Under the pieces are notes generated by a model. That model ran no database searches, had not been told where the DNA came from, and saw nothing but the letters and a program-made list of their open reading frames with translations. DNA of 63,720 nt from positions 1 to 63,720 of the forward strand of contig JAFWJU010000098.1 in NCBI GenBank assembly GCA_017511465.1, in the 5' to 3' direction. Shown in pieces: positions 1 to 9,242 of this stretch. Position 1 is the first letter of the stretch. Every line of letters begins with the position of its first letter. The DNA comes from Eggerthellaceae bacterium (lineage in GTDB: Bacteria; Actinomycetota; Coriobacteriia; Coriobacteriales; Eggerthellaceae). The position numbers and the translations under genes were made by a program.

Positions 1-66
1 GCCGCAGCGAATGCATTTCGAAGTGTCGACCGTGAATTGCGTTTGTTCGTCTGCTCCCAATCCCAT
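1..66 (-). CDS. N-terminus of a [4Fe-4S] ferredoxin-domain protein (partial)
   Basis: Reading leftwards from an ATG at 66, the first 22 codons give a short lead followed by FTVDTSKCIRCG, the usual opening of a bacterial 2[4Fe-4S] ferredoxin domain (CxxC start). A strong GAGGGGG ribosome-binding site lies just upstream of the ATG. The gene is cut by the window edge, so the full product is unknown; such an N-terminus is common in nitroreductase-ferredoxin fusions and in stand-alone ferredoxins. It starts 45 bases beyond the macrodomain gene on the same strand and is probably its operon partner. Confidence 0.55.
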   Translation of the reverse strand, partial: MGLGADEQTQFTVDTSKCIRCG

Positions 67-111
67 TGCCCCCTCGATTGGAATGGCTTGTCGTTGAAGG
101 CGGGTTATTGC

Positions 112-897
112 TTAGCACTTCAAGAGGTCTCGGTAAATATGCTCGTCCCGCTCGCCGAACACGTTGAACACGACGGCTATGTTCGAGTCAGCGTTGTCGA
201 GCCATTCGCGCACGGTTGACACGGCGATCGAAGCGGCTTCTCGTTGAGGGAAACCAAACGCGCCGGTGCTGATGCAGCAAAATGCAACGGAGCATGCGTT
301 TTTCGCCGCCGCGGCATCCAGGCAACTTGTATAGCACGATGCAAGCTGCTTTTTGTGCCGGTTGGTGGGATGGCCTTTGGCGATGGGGCCGACCGTGTGG
401 ATGACGTATTTCGAAGGTAGGTTGTAGGCTGCGGTAACTTTGGCTCGGCCCGTTGGCTCCTCGTGCCCCTGCGCTTCCATGATGCTATTGCATTCCGCCC
501 GCAACTGCACGCCGGCATACGTGTGAATCGCGTTGTCGATGCAATAATGGCCGGGAACCCAGCATCCGAGCATTTGCGAGTTCGCTGCGTTCACGATGGC
601 GTCAGCGGCAAGCGTTGTGATGTCGCCGCGCCATAGGCGCAAGCGCGGGTCTATTGGCGACTTCGCCGCCTCTTCGACGCCGTGAATGCCTGCCTCGGCG
701 ATGAGGCCACACAACAGTTCGTCTTGCTTCGCGAGGAACCCTTCGGCAGCGGGCCATGGCGGGCGCGTGTTCACGAGTGCGCGGAATGTGCGCCACAACT
801 CTTCGGCGTCCTGCGTTCGCGGAGATTCGACGTCCCGTTCGGCGCAGAGCATTTCTACTAAGCTTTTCATGAGCCTGATCTTGCGTGACTGGAACAT
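112..897 (-). CDS. Zinc-dependent macrodomain protein-ADP-ribose hydrolase
   Basis: 261 residues. The C-terminal two thirds is a macrodomain: GDITTLAADAIVNAANSQML at about residues 91-110 is the ADP-ribose-binding start, and STGAFGFP near the C-terminus is the second phosphate loop. Between them GCWVPGHYCIDNAIH supplies C112, H117 and C119, the zinc ligands typical of the macrodomain class encoded next to class M sirtuins. In characterised homologues this enzyme removes ADP-ribose placed by the sirtuin. An N-terminal helical region of about 80 residues is also typical. It starts 5 bases after the sirtuin stop, so the two are surely co-transcribed. Confidence 0.85.
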   Translation of the reverse strand: MFQSRKIRLMKSLVEMLCAERDVESPRTQDAEELWRTFRALVNTRPPWPAAEGFLAKQDELLCGLIAEAGIHGVEEAAKSPIDPRLRLWRGDITTLAADAIVNAANSQMLGCWVPGHYCIDNAIHTYAGVQLRAECNSIMEAQGHEEPTGRAKVTAAYNLPSKYVIHTVGPIAKGHPTNRHKKQLASCYTSCLDAAAAKNACSVAFCCISTGAFGFPQREAASIAVSTVREWLDNADSNIAVVFNVFGERDEHIYRDLLKC

Positions 898-902
898 GGC
901 GC

Positions 903-1763
903 CTACTTCTTTCTATTTTTCAACAGTTCATCCAAGACGAGGTCGATGTCGGCGTCGATCAAGATAGACCGATCTTGAATCGAGCTATGCGCGTACGCCT
1001 CCCCGTAGTTCACGCTGGCATACGTTGCCTGGGGATTCGCGTTAGTGTAGCGCCAGAAGGGGTACTTGATGATGGCCGGCGTGTTGCCGCCGACGCCCAG
1101 CTCCAAGTAGAGTACGTTGCCTTCCTGATGAGCCTCCAAAAACTCGCGAAAGCGGTTTGCCGCTGCATGCCAGCCGGCATCTTCCACAAACGTGTCATCG
1201 GCGCGCAGGTTCATGGCCATGGGCTTTCCGCATTTGGGACAGTAGGGAACAAGCTCGCTCGGCACGCGCATGTCGCGTTGCTCCTCGACCATGCGCTTTA
1301 CCGTTTCGTAGTTGTCGTAGGTCTCGCTGTGGCACGGTTCGCTGCACTGCCAAAGCCCGTAATCGCCCTGCGTGTAGAAGAGGCGTTCTTTGGGAAACCC
1401 CGCCGCTTGAAACTGATGGTCGACGTTGGTGGTGATCACGAAGAAATCCTTATCGCCAATGAGGCGCAGCAGTTTGCCATAGGTGTCCTTCGGGGCAGGT
1501 TCGTACCGGTTGCACCAGATGTGACGGCTCCACCACGCCCAGCGTTCCTCAGGTGTGCGAAACGGGAAGAATCCGCCCGAGTACATGTCGCGGATGCCGT
1601 ACTTCTCGATGAAGTCGCCGAACAGCCGATGGAACCGTTCTCCCGAATACGTGAGGCCTGCGGCGGTCGAGAGCCCCGCTCCCGCACCAACCACGATGGC
1701 GTCGGCCTCGTCGAAGGCTACTCGCAGCTCGTCGAGCTCATGTGCGTGATCCTGGATGTCCAT
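903..1763 (-). CDS. Class M sirtuin (SirTM), probable protein ADP-ribosyltransferase
   Basis: 286 residues from an ATG at 1763 preceded by GAGGAG; further upstream in-frame starts would add about 150 unrelated residues and are rejected. Sir2 fold: NAD-binding GAGAGLSTAAGL at about 26-37, TTNVDHQFQAAG at 111-122, and a zinc module C140, C144, C175, C178. Ordinary deacylase sirtuins have a catalytic His in an HG motif; here the corresponding position reads TQGD, giving Gln132 with Asn113 nearby. This is the class M arrangement, which in streptococcal and staphylococcal homologues is an ADP-ribosyltransferase acting on a lipoylated GcvH-like carrier. The usual GcvH-L and LplA2 genes are not in the visible part. 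Confidence 0.82.
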   Translation of the reverse strand: MDIQDHAHELDELRVAFDEADAIVVGAGAGLSTAAGLTYSGERFHRLFGDFIEKYGIRDMYSGGFFPFRTPEERWAWWSRHIWCNRYEPAPKDTYGKLLRLIGDKDFFVITTNVDHQFQAAGFPKERLFYTQGDYGLWQCSEPCHSETYDNYETVKRMVEEQRDMRVPSELVPYCPKCGKPMAMNLRADDTFVEDAGWHAAANRFREFLEAHQEGNVLYLELGVGGNTPAIIKYPFWRYTNANPQATYASVNYGEAYAHSSIQDRSILIDADIDLVLDELLKNRKK

Positions 1764-1988
1764 TGCGCTCCTCACTTGCGTGCCGTCGTTTTCTTCTCTT
1801 TCGACGATACCCAATCCGACGCGCATCGGGAAGTGGACATCGGCAAGTTTGAGCCGTTGGGCGGGTAATGGAGCTGTTGCCACGACCCAGTTGCCCCGAA
1901 TGGTCGTGTACAATTGTCGTGCCTGATAAGGTGGGGATAACGAGCCAAGCTCGATTCCCGTTGAACGCACGTGCAGTTGGAAGGCCAC

Positions 1989-3257
1989 ATGAAACGTCGC
2001 CCGTTCTCGCCTGCAAGGGGCGTGTCGAACATTGAGCTGTTCTACGACCTCATCTTCGTGTATTGCATCAGCGTGCTTACATCCACGATGCACCACGTGC
2101 ATGGTGGCTTTTTCGATTTGGAGCAATGGCTCGATTTCACCTTCTCGTACCTTGTCGTATTGCAGGTGTGGTTCTTCACGACGTTCCTCATGAATCGGTA
2201 TGGCGACCATTCAGCGGGCGACAACATATGCCTGTTCGTCAACATGTTCTTGCTGTACTTCCTGGCCAACGGCATCGCCGCCGGATGGGAGAACTCCGTG
2301 TTCACATTCAACGCCGCATGGGCGCTCGTCTTGGCGAACCTCATCGTCCATTGGGTGCTGAAGCGTTTGCGTTACGACAACCTCGACGCCGATGACAAGG
2401 CCATCATGGACCGGACCATAGTTGTCTTGGCAATCGAGTTAGTGATGGTTGCCGCGGCCATTTTCGTACCGGTTGAGATGGGCGTCCGACTGTCTTGGAT
2501 CGCGCTCGCGTTTGGCGGTGCCGTCTTCTTCCAATCGAAGGCGTACGACCGCAAATCCGCACGGTTCTCGCATTTGGTGGAACGTTGCAGCCTTTTGACG
2601 ATAATCGCGTTCGGCGAGACCATCGTGGCTATCGCGGTGTTCATGTCGGGTTTTGCGAGCATCTGGTATTCGATTCTCGTGTTTGCGTTGGTCGTGGGCT
2701 TGTTCCTCATCTACATCTTCGAGCGCGACCATATGACCGACCACCACAAGAATACGAATGGCATGGTGTACCTGACCATCACGGGATGGATCATCCTCGT
2801 CATCGGCAACATCACGGTGGGGCTCGAGTACATGCCGATGGAAGAAGTCGACATGGGACAGAAGAGCGCCTATCTCGCAGCGGGCCTCGTGCTGTACCTC
2901 TTGACCTCGTTTTTGCTAGGCCACTTCAACAAGTCGGAATACACATACTCTGCCGCGTATACCGCGGGTCGCTTGGGAACGTGCGCTTTCATCGTCATCG
3001 TTGCGCTCGTGACGAATTTTGACCCGATGGTGAACCTCGTGTGCTCGACGCTCGCCGTGTACTTCGCCCTTTGGCATGAATGGTTGCTGTACCACAACAG
3101 GTCGAAGATCGTCGCATTTGGCAAATCGCTCGGTTACACACTTGAGGACATGGAAGATGCCGGCATGACGTTCAAGACGGTGGAAGGCCGTCGGGCTATT
3201 GTCGAAGCCGTTCGCAGCGCGCATGATGAAAGCGACGAACACAACGAGCGTTTGTAA
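1989..3257 (+). CDS. LtrA-family integral membrane protein
   Basis: About 422 residues with roughly a dozen hydrophobic helices. The N-terminus SNIELFYDLIFVYCIS is the signature opening of the low temperature requirement protein A family, and FGETIVAIA near residue 210 is also conserved there. The molecular function of LtrA proteins is not established. I take the ATG at 1989, which has GGAAGG five bases upstream, over a GTG at 1971. It is divergent from the sirtuin operon across about 225 bases in which I see no convincing promoter. The C-terminal tail is hydrophilic. Confidence 0.75.
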   Translation: MKRRPFSPARGVSNIELFYDLIFVYCISVLTSTMHHVHGGFFDLEQWLDFTFSYLVVLQVWFFTTFLMNRYGDHSAGDNICLFVNMFLLYFLANGIAAGWENSVFTFNAAWALVLANLIVHWVLKRLRYDNLDADDKAIMDRTIVVLAIELVMVAAAIFVPVEMGVRLSWIALAFGGAVFFQSKAYDRKSARFSHLVERCSLLTIIAFGETIVAIAVFMSGFASIWYSILVFALVVGLFLIYIFERDHMTDHHKNTNGMVYLTITGWIILVIGNITVGLEYMPMEEVDMGQKSAYLAAGLVLYLLTSFLLGHFNKSEYTYSAAYTAGRLGTCAFIVIVALVTNFDPMVNLVCSTLAVYFALWHEWLLYHNRSKIVAFGKSLGYTLEDMEDAGMTFKTVEGRRAIVEAVRSAHDESDEHNERL

Positions 3258-3382
3258 AGGGTGATTTCGTTCTTTTCGAAGCGCTTTGACGGAACACATG
3301 CAAGCATTGGCTATATTCGTTGTCGTGAAGGCGAAACCGTATCTGAGACAACTGGTCGTCAAACTCGAAGAGGAGATCATTG

Positions 3383-3679
3383 ATGCTCGACGGAACGTAT
3401 AAGATAAAAGTGGATGTTCCTTTTGGCCGCAAGAACGGAACAATCAGCCTGCGTACAGAAGGCGATACCGTTATCGCGGATATCGATGCACCGCTCGTTG
3501 GCAAACAGCATTTGGAAGGGCGCGCTGAAGGCAACACGTTCACAGCAGAGGGCTCGAAGAAGATCAAGCTAATGGGTGCGATCGACTATACGCTTAAAGG
3601 CGAGGTCGACGGGGATGCCTTGCATATTTACATCAAGACGAACAAAGGCGATGCGCAACTGGAAGGGATCCGCGTCTAA
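3383..3679 (+). CDS. Small beta-rich hypothetical protein
   Basis: 98 residues with alternating polar and hydrophobic residues (DGTYKIKVDVPFGRKNGTI, KGEVDGDALHIYIKTNKGDA), suggesting a small all-beta barrel or sandwich. There is no signal peptide, membrane segment, Cys or metal motif. The start is the ATG at 3383 preceded by AGAGGAG; a TTG directly before it is too close to the ribosome site. I do not recognise the family. It sits 24 bases before the phosphatase gene on the same strand and may be co-transcribed. Confidence 0.6.
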   Translation: MLDGTYKIKVDVPFGRKNGTISLRTEGDTVIADIDAPLVGKQHLEGRAEGNTFTAEGSKKIKLMGAIDYTLKGEVDGDALHIYIKTNKGDAQLEGIRV

Positions 3680-3703
3680 ACTGCGGCGAAAGGCTATTTC
3701 ATT

Positions 3704-5335
3704 ATGAAATACTCCGGTCTCGGCATTCGCGGGTTGTTCAGGATTTCGATTCTCATAGTCGTCGTGCTCGCCTATCTTGTCTTTGCGTCATATAGCTACT
3801 CGCGTATTACTGCTGACGAAAGCAAGAAGGCGGAGGCATCGATCCGCAGCGAGGCGAACTACCTGTGCCTTCAACTTGAATCGCTTGGCGCCCGCACGGA
3901 TGCGTTTGGTCGAGTTACCGAATCGGTGGGAACAGGCGCTGAAGAGCTGCAATCGCAGAATCCCGATGACTATCAGCTATTGTCTGATCCGGTTGGAGAC
4001 GTGCTGAAGGGATACACACTCGCCGAAACCGGAACCGTCTTCATCATATCCGACGGCATGGTCGTCGCAAGCGATGACGTACGTATTCCAATTGGAAGCG
4101 ATGCGGGCGAACTCTTCGAAAGCGGGGTGCTTGACGGCATTGGCGCAAGCCTCGATAGCGATCAGATGCAAACCATTCCTTATCGTGGCGCGTTCGACGA
4201 AGCTGTTGGCGAGTATGGATATGGCGACGAAGACGAGGAGGCCTATCTGCTCGCTCGGCAACAGGGCATCTATACTGTGGTGATCATTGAGCCGACAAGC
4301 ATGGTCTATCGAAATCGCGAATCCATCATGGGTCGCGAGGCTGCTACCGGCCTCATGCTTCTCATCGTGGTTTCGATAATCGTTGACCGTCTGCTCAGCT
4401 TCGTGGTCGCTCGCCGTATCGACAAGACAAACGAGGCACTCGAGCGAATCACCGCAGGCGATTTGGAAACCCGCGTGGAGGGGAAGGGCACACGCGAGTT
4501 CAAGTCGCTGGCATATGGCATTAACACCACCGTCGAAGCATTGCAGGGATGGATAGCCGAGGCCGAGACGCGCATGGATTCCGAGCTCGCCGCCGCGCGG
4601 GCCATCCAGGAGTCTGTCCTTCCGACCACGTTCCCGCCGTATCCCGAAATACCGAAATTCGACGTGTACGCGCTCATGAATGCCGCGAGGGAAGTCGGCG
4701 GTGACTTCTACGACTTCTTCCTTATTGACGACAGCGGGCCTGATTCCGGAAAGCTTGCCTTCTTAGTTGCCGATGTGTCTGGCAAGGGCGTTCCGGCGGC
4801 GCTGTTCATGATGAGGGCCAAGGCGCAAATCCAACGCGAGTTGAAGGGCGGCTTGGAATTGAGTCAGGCCATCCAGAACGTCAACGCCGAGCTCGCTGCC
4901 GGAAACGATGCCTGCATGTTCGTGACGATGTGGGTCGGCGTGCTCGATTATGAAACGGGTCACGTGGACTACGTGAACGCTGGGCACAACCCGCCGCTGC
5001 TTTGGCGGGAGGGGTCCGGCTTGGTCTGGCTGAGGGATCGGTCCGGTTTGCCGCTTGGCCTCATGGACTTTGGCACTTACGGCACGTACTCGTTCGATTG
5101 CAGCATAGGTGACAAGATCCTGCTTTACTCCGACGGCGTGACCGAGGCCATGAGCAAGGATGGCGAGCTTTACGGCGAGGAGCGTCTTGAAACCGCCGCG
5201 AACGCGAACATCGGCAATCGTCCCGAGGCCCTGGTCAAGGCAGTGCGAGATGATGTGGGCTCCTTCGCGCAGGATGCGGAGCAGTCTGACGACATCACCA
5301 TCCTGGTGCTCGAAGCCGGTATGCGCAAGGAGTAA
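3704..5335 (+). CDS. Membrane sensor PP2C-type serine phosphatase (SpoIIE/RsbU class)
   Basis: 543 residues. TM1 at about 12-30, an extracytoplasmic sensor of about 180 residues with AETGTVFIISDGMVVAS (dCache/PAS-like), TM2 at about 212-232, then a HAMP linker (VARRIDKTNEALERITAGDL). The C-terminal half is a PPM/SpoIIE phosphatase: AREVGGDFYDFF and FLVADVSGKGVPAALFM carry metal-binding Asp residues, followed by NAGHNPPLLW and a final SDDITILVL. Such proteins dephosphorylate anti-anti-sigma factors in partner-switching stress pathways. No anti-sigma or STAS gene is adjacent, so the target is unknown. Confidence 0.85.
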   Translation: MKYSGLGIRGLFRISILIVVVLAYLVFASYSYSRITADESKKAEASIRSEANYLCLQLESLGARTDAFGRVTESVGTGAEELQSQNPDDYQLLSDPVGDVLKGYTLAETGTVFIISDGMVVASDDVRIPIGSDAGELFESGVLDGIGASLDSDQMQTIPYRGAFDEAVGEYGYGDEDEEAYLLARQQGIYTVVIIEPTSMVYRNRESIMGREAATGLMLLIVVSIIVDRLLSFVVARRIDKTNEALERITAGDLETRVEGKGTREFKSLAYGINTTVEALQGWIAEAETRMDSELAAARAIQESVLPTTFPPYPEIPKFDVYALMNAAREVGGDFYDFFLIDDSGPDSGKLAFLVADVSGKGVPAALFMMRAKAQIQRELKGGLELSQAIQNVNAELAAGNDACMFVTMWVGVLDYETGHVDYVNAGHNPPLLWREGSGLVWLRDRSGLPLGLMDFGTYGTYSFDCSIGDKILLYSDGVTEAMSKDGELYGEERLETAANANIGNRPEALVKAVRDDVGSFAQDAEQSDDITILVLEAGMRKE

Positions 5336-5516
5336 ATGCGGAGGCTCTTTTGCGCTTGCCGCATCGCCCGCCATCACCTGCCCCTCTCGATGATTTGCTC
5401 CATTCGAATTCGTCGTCACGCCACTTCATTCATCTCTCGGTGGCGTGCAATGCGTTACGATACGAGTGTTGAGCGCAATGGTATGTGCTTGCCTCGCACG
5501 TGAAAGGACGGGGTAT

Positions 5517-7274
5517 ATGCTCGAACAAGTTGACCTCAAGGCGAAGGAAATATCGAAAGCGGAATACAAGCCGGCTCATGACGAGCTGATTGACAAGTTG
5601 GTGGTCTTGCAGCAACAAGCGCGCTCCAAAGGCGTGGGATTGGTCGTGCTCGTAGAGGGCTGGAGCGGCGCTGGCAAAGGAAGCCGCATTTCCGAGCTTG
5701 TCTACGAACTTGATGCACGTGCCACGAAAGTGCACGTGACCGAAGGCATCAACGTGAAGGAAGCGCGCAAGTTTCCAGGCAGCGAATGGGGCGTCATGGG
5801 CGAAGACCCCATCATGAAACAGTTTTGGGAAGCGCTGCGCGAGCGAGGGGAAATAACGTTTTATGACCGCGGCTGGTACGCGAGTATTGTAGAGAGGTCG
5901 CTGTTCGGATTGACCAAAGCCGATTCGAAGACTGTCAAGAGGCTGTTCAGGAAGGTGAGAAGACTCCCAGTAGAGGAACGGGCTGCTGCTATCTCTCACA
6001 GCGCATTGGCTCAAGACGCGTACGGCACTTACGAGAACATAGCGAGCAATTTCGAGAAAATGCTCGTCGATGACGGCTACGTTGTCGTGAAGTTGTTCAT
6101 TCACATTTCCAAAGAAGTTCAGAAGGAACGTCTTAAGGCATTGTTGAGCAATCCCGATACCGCTTGGCGCGTGAGCAAGACCAAGCTCTTGTTAACGGAT
6201 CACTACGACGAAGCTTACGGACTATACGACAACCTGTTGGAGAGCAGCAATTTCGACTTCGCTCCGTGGACGGTCGTCAACGGCCAGAACAGGCGGAACG
6301 CAAACCTGCAGATTGCTCAGGCGCTCGTCGACGCGCTTGAGAAAGCGCTGGCTGCCGGTCCCGACGAGGCGGCAGAGGCGGCGAAGCTCAAAGCCTCCGA
6401 GAACTCCGAACGCGTTGTCGACACCGCCGTTGAGAGCGGCGCCGATAGCGCTGACACGGAAGACAATGCTGCAAAACTGGCGGCTGCCGAAGCAGAGGCG
6501 ACTGCCCAGAGCGCGCTGGCGCCGGAAAGCACCGATTACGCTATCGTGGCGGATTATCCTCAAATCGATCATTCAAAGGAAAAGCCGCGTCTCGAAAGCG
6601 ACAAGGAGTATCGCAAGCAACTGAAAGAAGAGCAGGCGCGTTTTAACGCACTCGACCTGGAGATGTTCCAGAAGCGCGTGCCGCTGATGCTCATGTACGA
6701 GGGTTGGGACGCTGCCGGCAAGGGCGGCAACATCAAGCGCGTGGCGAAAGCCATCGACGCACGCGCCTACGAAATCTACCCGTCGCCGGCGCCGACGAAA
6801 CCCGAATTGGCGCATCCGCACTTGTGGCGTTATTGGACGCGCCTCCCGAAAGCGGGCCATGTGGGAATCTACGACCGCAGCTGGTATGGCCGCGTGCTTG
6901 TCGAGCGCGTCGAGGGCTATGCGTGTCCCGAGCAATGGGCGCGTGCCTATGACGAGATAAACGCCTTCGAGTTCGAAATGGTGCAATGGGGTGCCATCCT
7001 GCTGAAGTTCTGGGTGGATATCACGCCTGACGAGCAGCTGAAGCGTTTCGAGGCACGAGCAGCCGATCCAACCAAGACATGGAAGATAACCGACGAGGAT
7101 TGGCGCAACCGCGAAAAATACCCGCAATACAAGGCTGCCATCAACGACATGTTCCGGCTGACGTCTACCGAGTTCGCGCCCTGGATCGTGCTCGAAAGCG
7201 ATGACAAGCACTATGCGCGCGTCCAAGCGCTACGCGCTATCAACGACGCGCTCGAAGCCCGTTTGCACAAGTAA
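5517..7274 (+). CDS. pap: Polyphosphate:AMP phosphotransferase (two-domain PPK2)
   Basis: 585 residues with two PPK2 domains. Domain 1 has Walker A EGWSGAGKG at about 47-55 and YDRGWYAS; domain 2 has YEGWDAAGKGGN near 393-404 and YDRSWYGR. Two-domain (class II) PPK2 enzymes phosphorylate AMP to ADP with polyphosphate. The domains are joined by an Ala/Glu-rich linker (about 295-365). The ATG at 5517 has AAAGGACGGGG upstream; an in-frame start at 5445 is rejected. The acetyltransferase gene starts 3 bases downstream, indicating an operon. Confidence 0.88.
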   Translation: MLEQVDLKAKEISKAEYKPAHDELIDKLVVLQQQARSKGVGLVVLVEGWSGAGKGSRISELVYELDARATKVHVTEGINVKEARKFPGSEWGVMGEDPIMKQFWEALRERGEITFYDRGWYASIVERSLFGLTKADSKTVKRLFRKVRRLPVEERAAAISHSALAQDAYGTYENIASNFEKMLVDDGYVVVKLFIHISKEVQKERLKALLSNPDTAWRVSKTKLLLTDHYDEAYGLYDNLLESSNFDFAPWTVVNGQNRRNANLQIAQALVDALEKALAAGPDEAAEAAKLKASENSERVVDTAVESGADSADTEDNAAKLAAAEAEATAQSALAPESTDYAIVADYPQIDHSKEKPRLESDKEYRKQLKEEQARFNALDLEMFQKRVPLMLMYEGWDAAGKGGNIKRVAKAIDARAYEIYPSPAPTKPELAHPHLWRYWTRLPKAGHVGIYDRSWYGRVLVERVEGYACPEQWARAYDEINAFEFEMVQWGAILLKFWVDITPDEQLKRFEARAADPTKTWKITDEDWRNREKYPQYKAAINDMFRLTSTEFAPWIVLESDDKHYARVQALRAINDALEARLHK

Positions 7275-7277
7275 CCG

Positions 7278-8021
7278 ATGGATAGCAGCAAAGGCAAGGC
7301 CATGGAGGAAAGCCCGAAAACGGTCCGCGCGTCTGCGAAGAGCGAGCGCCTGAATAGAGCGCGTCGGCAACATAGCGACCGCATGCAGCAGTTCGCGGAA
7401 TACTTGGAGGGGAAGAAGCGCGGGGAAACCGCCGCCGAAGCTATTGTCATAGCCGGCGTAGAGCGATCGATGGAGCCTCGCAAGAAGCTGTTCAGCGAGA
7501 TTCCCAGCATCGAAGGCGAGCGCATCGTGATTGATCGCGTCGTCGACGCGGATGCCGACGCGCTGCGCGACCTTATCGACAATCCTCATGCGCAGCGCTA
7601 CCTGCCGACGTACTTGTTCGAGAAGCAGTGCGATGACGTCCATGAGGTCATCCGCATGCTTTACGAAGATCTTTTCTCGAACAAGGAGTCGCTCATCTTG
7701 GCAATCCGCATAAAGGAGACGGGAGAGCTTGCCGGTTTGGCCGAGTTCTACGGTTTGCGCGATTCGCTGCATAAGGTAAGCGTGGGTTGCCGGCTGCGCG
7801 AACGTTGGTGGGGCAACGGCATTGCCACCGAAGCCACACGCCTTATGGTTGATTATCTGTACGGCGAGACCGACATCGAGATAATCACGGCGAGCACCAT
7901 GGTCGAAAACAAGGGGTCAGCTCACGTGCTCGAGAAGGCGGATTTCATTCGCACTGCGCGGGGCGTCGAGGAAGATTGGGGTTTTCCCGAGCCCACCATT
8001 GTCGACAAGTGGTTCTGCTAA
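7278..8021 (+). CDS. GNAT-family N-acetyltransferase with basic N-terminal extension
   Basis: 247 residues. The C-terminal 165 residues are a RimJ/RimL-type GNAT domain: ERIVIDRVVDADADALRDLI at its start, then LAGLAEFYGLRDSLHKVSVG and GNGIATEATRLMVDYL, the acetyl-CoA-binding segment. The first 75 residues are charged and helical with many Lys and Arg, and are not part of the usual fold. The substrate cannot be told. It lies 3 bases after the polyphosphate:AMP phosphotransferase, so the pair is probably co-transcribed. Confidence 0.75.
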   Translation: MDSSKGKAMEESPKTVRASAKSERLNRARRQHSDRMQQFAEYLEGKKRGETAAEAIVIAGVERSMEPRKKLFSEIPSIEGERIVIDRVVDADADALRDLIDNPHAQRYLPTYLFEKQCDDVHEVIRMLYEDLFSNKESLILAIRIKETGELAGLAEFYGLRDSLHKVSVGCRLRERWWGNGIATEATRLMVDYLYGETDIEIITASTMVENKGSAHVLEKADFIRTARGVEEDWGFPEPTIVDKWFC

Positions 8022-8050
8022 GAAAGAGCATCGGAAACGAGGAACGTAAA

Positions 8051-8082
8051 ACGGGCCAGGTGGTTGCCACCTGGCCCGTTCA
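8051..8082. terminator. Bidirectional rho-independent terminator
   Basis: Perfect 13-base arms (ACGGGCCAGGTGG, 8051-8063, and its complement, 8067-8079) around a 3-base loop, between convergent genes. Read leftwards the stem is followed by TTTTACG, so it fits best as the end of the lipoprotein transcript; rightwards it has only a weak T run. Confidence 0.8.
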
Positions 8083-8107
8083 TTCGTGTCCCATCAGGAA
8101 GCAGTGA

Positions 8108-9085
8108 TTACTTGGCCTCGTTTTGGAACTCGCTGGTCAAGTCAAGCTCGTCGTAGAGAGCTTCGAATTTGGCGTCGATGTCCGCTTCCATCTCCTCGTA
8201 CGTCTTGTCGGCTTCGGGCATCGGCTCGACGACGGTGCTGTCGAAGTCGGAAAGCGTCAAAGTCAAGTCAGAGGCATTGGCCACGTACGTGATCACCTTG
8301 TGTATCGAAACGATGTGGCCCTCTTGATCGAAGCCAAGGGCGAACACGGCCTCTACAACCGAGTCGCCGTTTTCTGCCATCAAGGAAAGGATTTCGTCAG
8401 ACTTGATGTACTTCTCGGGATCGAGGGTCAGCGTGTAAACGGTGACGTCGTCTTGCTGTTCCTTCGTCACGGTGGCGGCGCAGTCGATAACGGTGTTCAG
8501 GTCGCCGGTCGCGTCCTTAAGGTATGCCGCAACGCCATTGAAATGCGTCGAGTCAAATTGCGCGGTAGTGCCGGAATAAACCGGTCCGTCGGTTACGCAC
8601 ACGGCATCTTCGCCGTCAGAGTAGTACTGCAGCGTGATGCCTTCGATTTCGGCCGTCATGCTGGTCTTCAGCTTGTCGCCGCTTTCATCGAATTTGTAAA
8701 CGGCCTTCGACTCGATGGTTTCGTCAGAGGTCGCCTCATCTGCGGAAGCGCTTTCAGAAGAAGCGGCTTCACCCGATGCCGCAGCTTCGCTATCGGCGGA
8801 ATCGCTCGATGCGGAAGCGTCGGTTTCAACGGCTTCGGGAACATTGAAGAAGGTTGCCTTGGACAATTCGGTCAGCGTAACCGATTTGTATGCAGGCTCG
8901 TTAGCGACAGCGCTTTTCAGCTCGGCGATAATCGCGTCTTGCGACTGCTCCGCTGCCGAAGCCGATGCGGATGCCGAGCCAGACGCCGTTGCCGACGAAG
9001 CGGGCTGGCTGCTGCAGCCTGCTACGACTCCTGCCGCGAGGGCTGCAACGAGCGCTGCTGCAACAATACTGGTAATACGTTTCAT
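8108..9085 (-). CDS. Secreted lipoprotein, unknown function
   Basis: 325 residues. A signal peptide ending VVAGC is a clear lipobox, followed by a Ser/Ala-rich tether. The mature part (AVYKFDESGDKLKTSMTAEI, LTLDPEKYIKSDEILSLMAENGDS) has the alternating pattern of LppX/LolA-like beta folds found in Gram-positive lipoproteins. A Ser/Ala/Asp/Glu-rich stretch of about 40 residues interrupts it near residues 88-128. The ATG at 9085 has better GGAG spacing than the adjacent ATG at 9088. No neighbour suggests a substrate. Confidence 0.7.
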   Translation of the reverse strand: MKRITSIVAAALVAALAAGVVAGCSSQPASSATASGSASASASAAEQSQDAIIAELKSAVANEPAYKSVTLTELSKATFFNVPEAVETDASASSDSADSEAAASGEAASSESASADEATSDETIESKAVYKFDESGDKLKTSMTAEIEGITLQYYSDGEDAVCVTDGPVYSGTTAQFDSTHFNGVAAYLKDATGDLNTVIDCAATVTKEQQDDVTVYTLTLDPEKYIKSDEILSLMAENGDSVVEAVFALGFDQEGHIVSIHKVITYVANASDLTLTLSDFDSTVVEPMPEADKTYEEMEADIDAKFEALYDELDLTSEFQNEAK

Positions 9086-9242
9086 CATGCCTCCAATCCT
9101 TGCGATTGTTCGCGTAGTGTATCATTGCCAAGGAGAAGCTTTCTGCGGCAAACTACTTAATTGATTAATAAACAAATAAGCAGTACAGCATGACGACAAC
9201 GGCTTCACGGCTGGACAAAATAACAACATTGGAGAGCGAATA

